Assembly (NCBI RefSeq): GCF_009796785.1
Contig: NZ_CP047026.1
Coordinates: 3,082,501 to 3,146,500, forward strand
Length of the DNA stretch: 64,000 nt
From: Polaribacter sp. L3A8
Lineage (GTDB): Bacteria; Bacteroidota; Bacteroidia; Flavobacteriales; Flavobacteriaceae
Direction: 5' to 3'
Shown: piece by piece, positions 59,953-64,000 of the stretch
How positions within the stretch are numbered: position 1 is the first letter of the stretch
How the letters are laid out: each line of letters starts with the position of its first letter
Position numbers and translations under genes: made by a program
Notes under the pieces: model-generated
Database searches by the model: none
What the model was told of the DNA's origin: nothing
The model's input: the letters and a program-made list of their open reading frames with translations, nothing else

Positions 59953-60182
59953 TTTTTATGGAGTTATATGAGGTCTATTTATGTTCTTATTATATTCTAT
60001 TACTCTTTGTAATTTGAGGTGTTTTGTTAAGTGTGTGTAATGGTAGTTTTAGCCTGTTTTAGAGTTTTATTTAGGTGTTGTATACTTATGGTGTTACTAT
60101 TCATTTAAGCATTTATACAAGCTTCATTTTGTTCTAACATAATACTACAGGTGTCGTTAATAAAGACTTTATTTTATGGCAT

Positions 60183-60218
60183 AAAAAAACCGTTTAGAAA
60201 TTTCTAAACGGTTTTTTT
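60183..60218 (-). terminator. Intrinsic terminator after tonB
   Basis: A perfect 36-bp palindrome with 18-base arms (AAAAAAACCGTTTAGAAA and complement), A- and T-flanked; bidirectional in principle. Confidence 0.9.
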
Positions 60219-60240
60219 ATATATGTGTTGTAAACTCTTA

Positions 60241-60960
60241 TTACTCTACAATTAATGTAAAAGGGATACTATATTTTACACCTACTGGCTTACCTCTTTG
60301 TTTACCAGGTTTCATTTTAGGCAATTGTTTCATCACTTTAATAACTTCACTTTTAATTTTTGGGTGTGGAGCTCTAGCATTAACATCAACAATGTTACCG
60401 TTTTTATCAATTTTAAAACCGATAAATACTCTTTTTCTACCAGAAGATAAACCTAATTCATTTGGTAAATTTGCATCAAACTTTCTTGAGAAATGCTTTT
60501 GTACCATTTTACTAAAACAAGCTTTTAACTCGTTTTTACTTCCTTTACATCCAGGAAATACAGGTACATCTTCAATAATCATAAAACTTACATCTTCTAC
60601 AACTTCTTCAACTTCTGCGATCTCTACAATTTCTTCAACCTCTACAGCTTCAGTTTCATCAGTTTCAGTAGATTCTATTACAGTCTCTTCAACTTCCTTT
60701 TCATCTTCAACAATTTCAATCTTTTCTGGCGCTGGTGGTGGTGGTGTTTTTGGTTTAACTGGCTCTACTCTTTCAGTAATTACAGTTTCTTCTTCCATTT
60801 CGGCATTCATCGTTACAGTACCTAAATCACCGATATTTCTATCGTATGTTTTCTTTTCGATTGCAGCATATGTTATAAATAATGCTAAAACCAAACCTAT
60901 TTGCATAAAAATTTTACTGTAATTTTCTAAATTTGATTTCGGGTGTTTCTTAATTTCCAT
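60241..60960 (-). CDS. Energy transducer TonB
   Basis: This 239-residue TonB has an N-terminal TM (about 16-34), a Pro stretch (VKPKTPPPPAPEKIEIVEDE), a long acidic Glu/Val linker and a TonB C-terminal domain (EDVPVFPGCKGSKNELKACF ... PKMKPGKQRGKPVGVKYSIP). It is very similar to the paralogue at 43640-44374. It is the last gene of the sprA-gcvH-vanZ-tonB run, with 58 bp to vanZ. It probably energises outer-membrane transport. Confidence 0.9.
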   Translation of the reverse strand: MEIKKHPKSNLENYSKIFMQIGLVLALFITYAAIEKKTYDRNIGDLGTVTMNAEMEEETVITERVEPVKPKTPPPPAPEKIEIVEDEKEVEETVIESTETDETEAVEVEEIVEIAEVEEVVEDVSFMIIEDVPVFPGCKGSKNELKACFSKMVQKHFSRKFDANLPNELGLSSGRKRVFIGFKIDKNGNIVDVNARAPHPKIKSEVIKVMKQLPKMKPGKQRGKPVGVKYSIPFTLIVE

Positions 60961-61018
60961 TGTAAAGAGTTTTTAATAGTTCGCTAATTTAATTAAATTA
61001 TTGGTTTATATACAAGTC

Positions 61019-61402
61019 TTAGTATAAATTAACTGTAATTTTTTTTAATATTTGATTAAAAACAAACAATCCTAATAAAATTCCTATGGTGTTTGCAAAT
61101 GCATCTTTATAATCACCTGTTCTGTATACAGTTAATGTTGCTTGCAAAACTTCAATAATTATGCCAAAAATTATACAACTAATTACTATAACGTATTTTA
61201 GTGTTGGTTTTCTATAAAATGAAAGCAACCAGCAAAGAGAAAGCGTAAAATAAGCAGACAAATGGTATAGCTTATCTAGATTGCTAAAACTTACTTCAAG
61301 TTTTGGCATTTTCATTAAACTTAAATAGGCAATGGTAATTGTTATTATTATTGCAATGATATAAAGGTTATCCTTGAATAAGTTCTTTATACGCTGCGGC
61401 AT
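61019..61402 (-). CDS. VanZ-family membrane protein
   Basis: This 127-residue protein has four TM segments with the VanZ-like pattern ([40 protein letters not shown]). VanZ itself gives low-level teicoplanin resistance, but such short housekeeping relatives have no known function. Its start overlaps the gcvH 3' end by 35 bp, implying translational coupling. Confidence 0.82.
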   Translation of the reverse strand: MPQRIKNLFKDNLYIIAIIITITIAYLSLMKMPKLEVSFSNLDKLYHLSAYFTLSLCWLLSFYRKPTLKYVIVISCIIFGIIIEVLQATLTVYRTGDYKDAFANTIGILLGLFVFNQILKKITVNLY

Positions 61403-61748
61403 CTAATAAATTGTTTATTTGTGTTGTGTCTGACATTTCAACTTTAATCATCCAACCTTTACCATAAGGATCAGAGTTTACAAGTTCTGGTTCGTCTTCT
61501 AACGCTTCATTAAATTCGATTACTTCACCTGTTAAGGGCATAAATAAATCTGAAACAGTTTTTACGGCCTCAACAGAACCAAAAACTTCTCCTTCTTCTA
61601 CAGTATCATCTAAGGTGTCTACGTCTACATAAACAATGTCTCCTAGTTCTCCTTGTGCAAACTCTGTAATACCAATTGTTGCAGTATTTCCATCAATTTT
61701 AATCCACTCGTGGTCTTTTGTGTATTTTAATTCTAAAGGTAAATTCAT
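61368..61748 (-). CDS. gcvH: Glycine cleavage system H protein
   Basis: This 126-residue carrier shuttles the aminomethyl group between P, T and L proteins on lipoyl-lysine K63 ([12 protein letters not shown]). [11 protein letters not shown] at the N-terminus and the [10 protein letters not shown] segment complete the family pattern. It lies 26 bp after sprA, a placement also known in other flavobacteria. Confidence 0.96.
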   Translation of the reverse strand: MNLPLELKYTKDHEWIKIDGNTATIGITEFAQGELGDIVYVDVDTLDDTVEEGEVFGSVEAVKTVSDLFMPLTGEVIEFNEALEDEPELVNSDPYGKGWMIKVEMSDTTQINNLLDAAAYKELIQG

Positions 61749-61774
61749 TCTTTAATTAATTTATAGTGTTATTT

Positions 61775-64000
61775 TTAATTTCCTCCTAAGTTATAAATAA
61801 TATTAAATCCGCCATTAATCGATTGTCTCGGAAAAGTGGTAGAGATTGCATATTTAGATGTTTGATGATTATAATAAAATGATGCCGTTAAGCTATTACT
61901 TAATCTATAATCGGCGGTAAATTTAATAGAAAAAAGTTTCTGACCACCACTAATTTGATTATTATCTTCATCTACAGATCTAATTTGTGTTAAATTATCT
62001 CTTAAAGATACATCTGCTCTTAAGTTTATATCTCCTTTTAGGGTTTGTTTTTTTCCTGTAAATCGTGTATTAAACTTAACATCTTTAAATACATAGCCCA
62101 TTCCAAAGACATACTCTGTTCCCTTAATATCAGTTAAAGTACTGTTATTAAAATTCATGGTTAATGTTCTATCACTTTTTACTTCTCCTCTTAGAGAGAA
62201 AGAGTTTCTCATTTTCATATCTAATTTAATTAGAGGAGAAAATTCATCAACCAAAGTAGCAGCAGCAACCAATAATTCTGGTTCATAATTGTTGGCTACA
62301 TTTATGTTTGCATACGGGTTGTTGCCATCGTATTGTAAGTTATTTGTAAAACTAGACAAGGTGTAAGAAGATCTATAACCATGTGATACTACAAAGTTGC
62401 TAAAGTTTTTCTTAAAGAATTTTAACTTCATTAATCCATTGTATCGTAATGTCCAGTTAGGAATAGGAATATTTCTAAATAAACTAGTATTTACTTTATC
62501 TGGACTGGTGCCCGAATATGCAGCCATAAAAGCTGGTAATAAAACTTGTTGACTATTTGGTCCAAAACCACTTACCGGAACTCCGTTTTCATTAGCGAGT
62601 CTGTTAGAAATAATACTTCTATAATCTCTTAAATTTTGAAACAATTCATCTCCATCTGCAAATGCAGTAGAAACCATAGAATAACTTGTACTAAAGTTTC
62701 CTGTTTCAAAAGCAGCAATATTTTGATCTATTTCACCAAATTCAGTTCCGTTATTTACAACATCTAATTGTTGCGATAAATCTCTTGTTTTAATTTTATT
62801 ACCTCTAACATCTATATTTAAATCCTTAATTGGTTTTAAAGTGAATGTATAATCTAGTTTGTTATAATGTGTTTTACTATAAGTTTTATTATAATAATCT
62901 CCATCTGCATCTCTCGGTGTTACTAACCAACCATTTTCTAAAGCTTTGTTTCTAATATCTACTTGACTACCAAAGGCAAAAGAAGTAGGTGCGCCTCCTA
63001 AAAAGCCAACATTTTCAGTATAACCAGGTAATAGTTGCCCGTTGTTTTCTGAATAACTAATTTTTCCTTGTTTTATAGAAGTTAAAATGTCATAAGTTCC
63101 TTTTAGAATTGTTTTACCAATAGATAGTTTTTTCTTTTTATTTTTTCCTCCTGTGCTTCTTCCAGGAGTTCTTGGTAAACTAGGACCTTTTAATCCTTTA
63201 GATTTTTTAGATCCTTTAATATCCTTACGTTGGCTTTTGGTTAGTAATAATTTTTCGAAACCAAGACCTTTGTAAAAACTATCAAAATTTAAGGTGGTAT
63301 TTAAATTGTGTGTATTTGCATTCTGAATAACGTTTCCAATCAATTCTACAGACGCAACATCTGCTCCATTTACATCTATCGTGTTTTGTGGTGCTGCTTG
63401 CCAATCGAAATCTGCTGTATATGCATAATCTGCTTTTATGAATTTTAAAAACGGAATTTTATCAATTGGTAAATTATAGGTTCCGTTTAATGTTTGATGA
63501 TATTGGTTTGCTCTTCCTGTGTTAAAGAAATCATCAAATACTTGAATTTCATCATTACTATTAAAAGTATCATACACATAACTATTGGTTGCATTAAAAT
63601 TTAATTGCAACGATTTTGTTAAATCGAAACCAATGGTATAGTCCCAATCAAATAAAAATCTACGTTGTTTTAATTCTGGTTGTGCAGATAATCCTTCTAC
63701 TAAATTTCTAGATTGTTGTTCGTTATAATTTCTATTGACGCTAGAGTTAACGGCAAATGTTTTTGGTATTGGATTAAAATTAAAATCTTTAATCAACTTT
63801 AAGTAATCACTCGCAAATAGTGAAGAGTTTTTAAAAGGTTCTATAGGTTTAGAATCGAAATTAAAGTTATACGTAGCAGAAGCTCGTACACTTTCGTTAA
63901 TACGTTTTTTGATGTTGTAATTTCTTTGAAATTCTTTATTATGAGCGTAAGAAACTGCTAAGTTTTCTACATCGTAAAACTTAGGTTTTTTAGTAGAATT
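61775..64000 (-). CDS. sprA: Cell-surface/gliding protein SprA, C-terminal 741 residues (cut by right edge)
   Basis: The minus-strand frame is open from the right edge (first residues NSTKKPKFYDVENLAVSYAH) to the stop at 61775; an internal Met at 63794-63796 is not the start. SprA is the very large outer-membrane beta-barrel translocon of the type IX secretion system; this C-terminal part has repeated barrel strands (YDYT.GF.LTKSLQLNF, DYTFTLKPIKDLNIDVRGNK, SLTASFYYNHQTSKYAIS) and ends NGGFNIIYNLGGN. It has a Lys-rich loop (KGSKKSKGLKGPS...KNKKKK). It is needed for surface export of adhesins such as SprB and for gliding. Confidence 0.9.
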   Translation of the reverse strand, partial: NSTKKPKFYDVENLAVSYAHNKEFQRNYNIKKRINESVRASATYNFNFDSKPIEPFKNSSLFASDYLKLIKDFNFNPIPKTFAVNSSVNRNYNEQQSRNLVEGLSAQPELKQRRFLFDWDYTIGFDLTKSLQLNFNATNSYVYDTFNSNDEIQVFDDFFNTGRANQYHQTLNGTYNLPIDKIPFLKFIKADYAYTADFDWQAAPQNTIDVNGADVASVELIGNVIQNANTHNLNTTLNFDSFYKGLGFEKLLLTKSQRKDIKGSKKSKGLKGPSLPRTPGRSTGGKNKKKKLSIGKTILKGTYDILTSIKQGKISYSENNGQLLPGYTENVGFLGGAPTSFAFGSQVDIRNKALENGWLVTPRDADGDYYNKTYSKTHYNKLDYTFTLKPIKDLNIDVRGNKIKTRDLSQQLDVVNNGTEFGEIDQNIAAFETGNFSTSYSMVSTAFADGDELFQNLRDYRSIISNRLANENGVPVSGFGPNSQQVLLPAFMAAYSGTSPDKVNTSLFRNIPIPNWTLRYNGLMKLKFFKKNFSNFVVSHGYRSSYTLSSFTNNLQYDGNNPYANINVANNYEPELLVAAATLVDEFSPLIKLDMKMRNSFSLRGEVKSDRTLTMNFNNSTLTDIKGTEYVFGMGYVFKDVKFNTRFTGKKQTLKGDINLRADVSLRDNLTQIRSVDEDNNQISGGQKLFSIKFTADYRLSNSLTASFYYNHQTSKYAISTTFPRQSINGGFNIIYNLGGN

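Overview
The window is AT-rich (clearly under 40 percent G+C) and carries the hallmarks of a marine Flavobacteriaceae, most like Polaribacter or a close relative. These are the type IX secretion and gliding gene sprA, a RemB-like gliding protein, DUF4270, DUF4271 and DUF4296 proteins, several TonB energy transducers, Bacteroidetes-type promoters (TTG, about 20 bp, TAnnTTTG), a GH26 mannanase and a KDG kinase. No rRNA, tRNA or CRISPR array was seen. The genus is an inference; family level is well supported.

Layout. 1-5,060 is an accessory, decayed region: the N-terminal part of a C5 DNA methyltransferase with its own HTH and a palindrome over its promoter, then a broken copper-type TonB-dependent receptor split in two by a 3.2-kb insert that carries an ArsR regulator, a PLP decarboxylase and an IS110 transposase. 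5,180-16,500 holds metabolic genes (KDG kinase, hydrolases, cupredoxin, GH26, BrnQ, YHS proteins) and a small redox regulon (thioredoxin, AhpD-like protein, a 31-residue Cys protein, AraC regulator) whose two promoters share a duplicated operator. 16,567-33,650 is mostly housekeeping: tyrS, pyrC, hemD, radA, panC-panD, a starch-synthase-like protein, DUF4270 and glmS, interrupted by an AlbA_2/HATPase gene framed by TTATTTGAT repeats and by palindromic intergenic repeats.

33,959-43,600 is the most unusual part. A 1875-residue multi-PAS histidine kinase contains six PAS modules with an exact 426-bp period. It overlaps a NarL-type response regulator gene and is followed by two paralogous receiver-only proteins. 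Interleaved with these are four copies of what looks like one small-RNA gene, all on the minus strand. Each has a TTG-20-TAnnTTTG promoter with identical spacing, a conserved upstream element, a C5-C6 tract and an intrinsic terminator; an internal hairpin and the terminator stem vary in ways that keep pairing only on the minus-strand RNA. An IS30 element sits between copies 2 and 3. This resembles a two-component system controlling sibling sRNAs (as LuxO-Qrr or CiaR-csRNA do); the regulatory link is inferred.

43,640-64,000 returns to core genes: TonB, MarC, DUF3109, a second TonB, deoC, a sugar acyltransferase, a RemB-like protein, a cytochrome oxidase/SCO assembly operon, TolC, tsaB, MscS, dodecin, and a minus-strand sprA-gcvH-vanZ-tonB run cut by the right edge.
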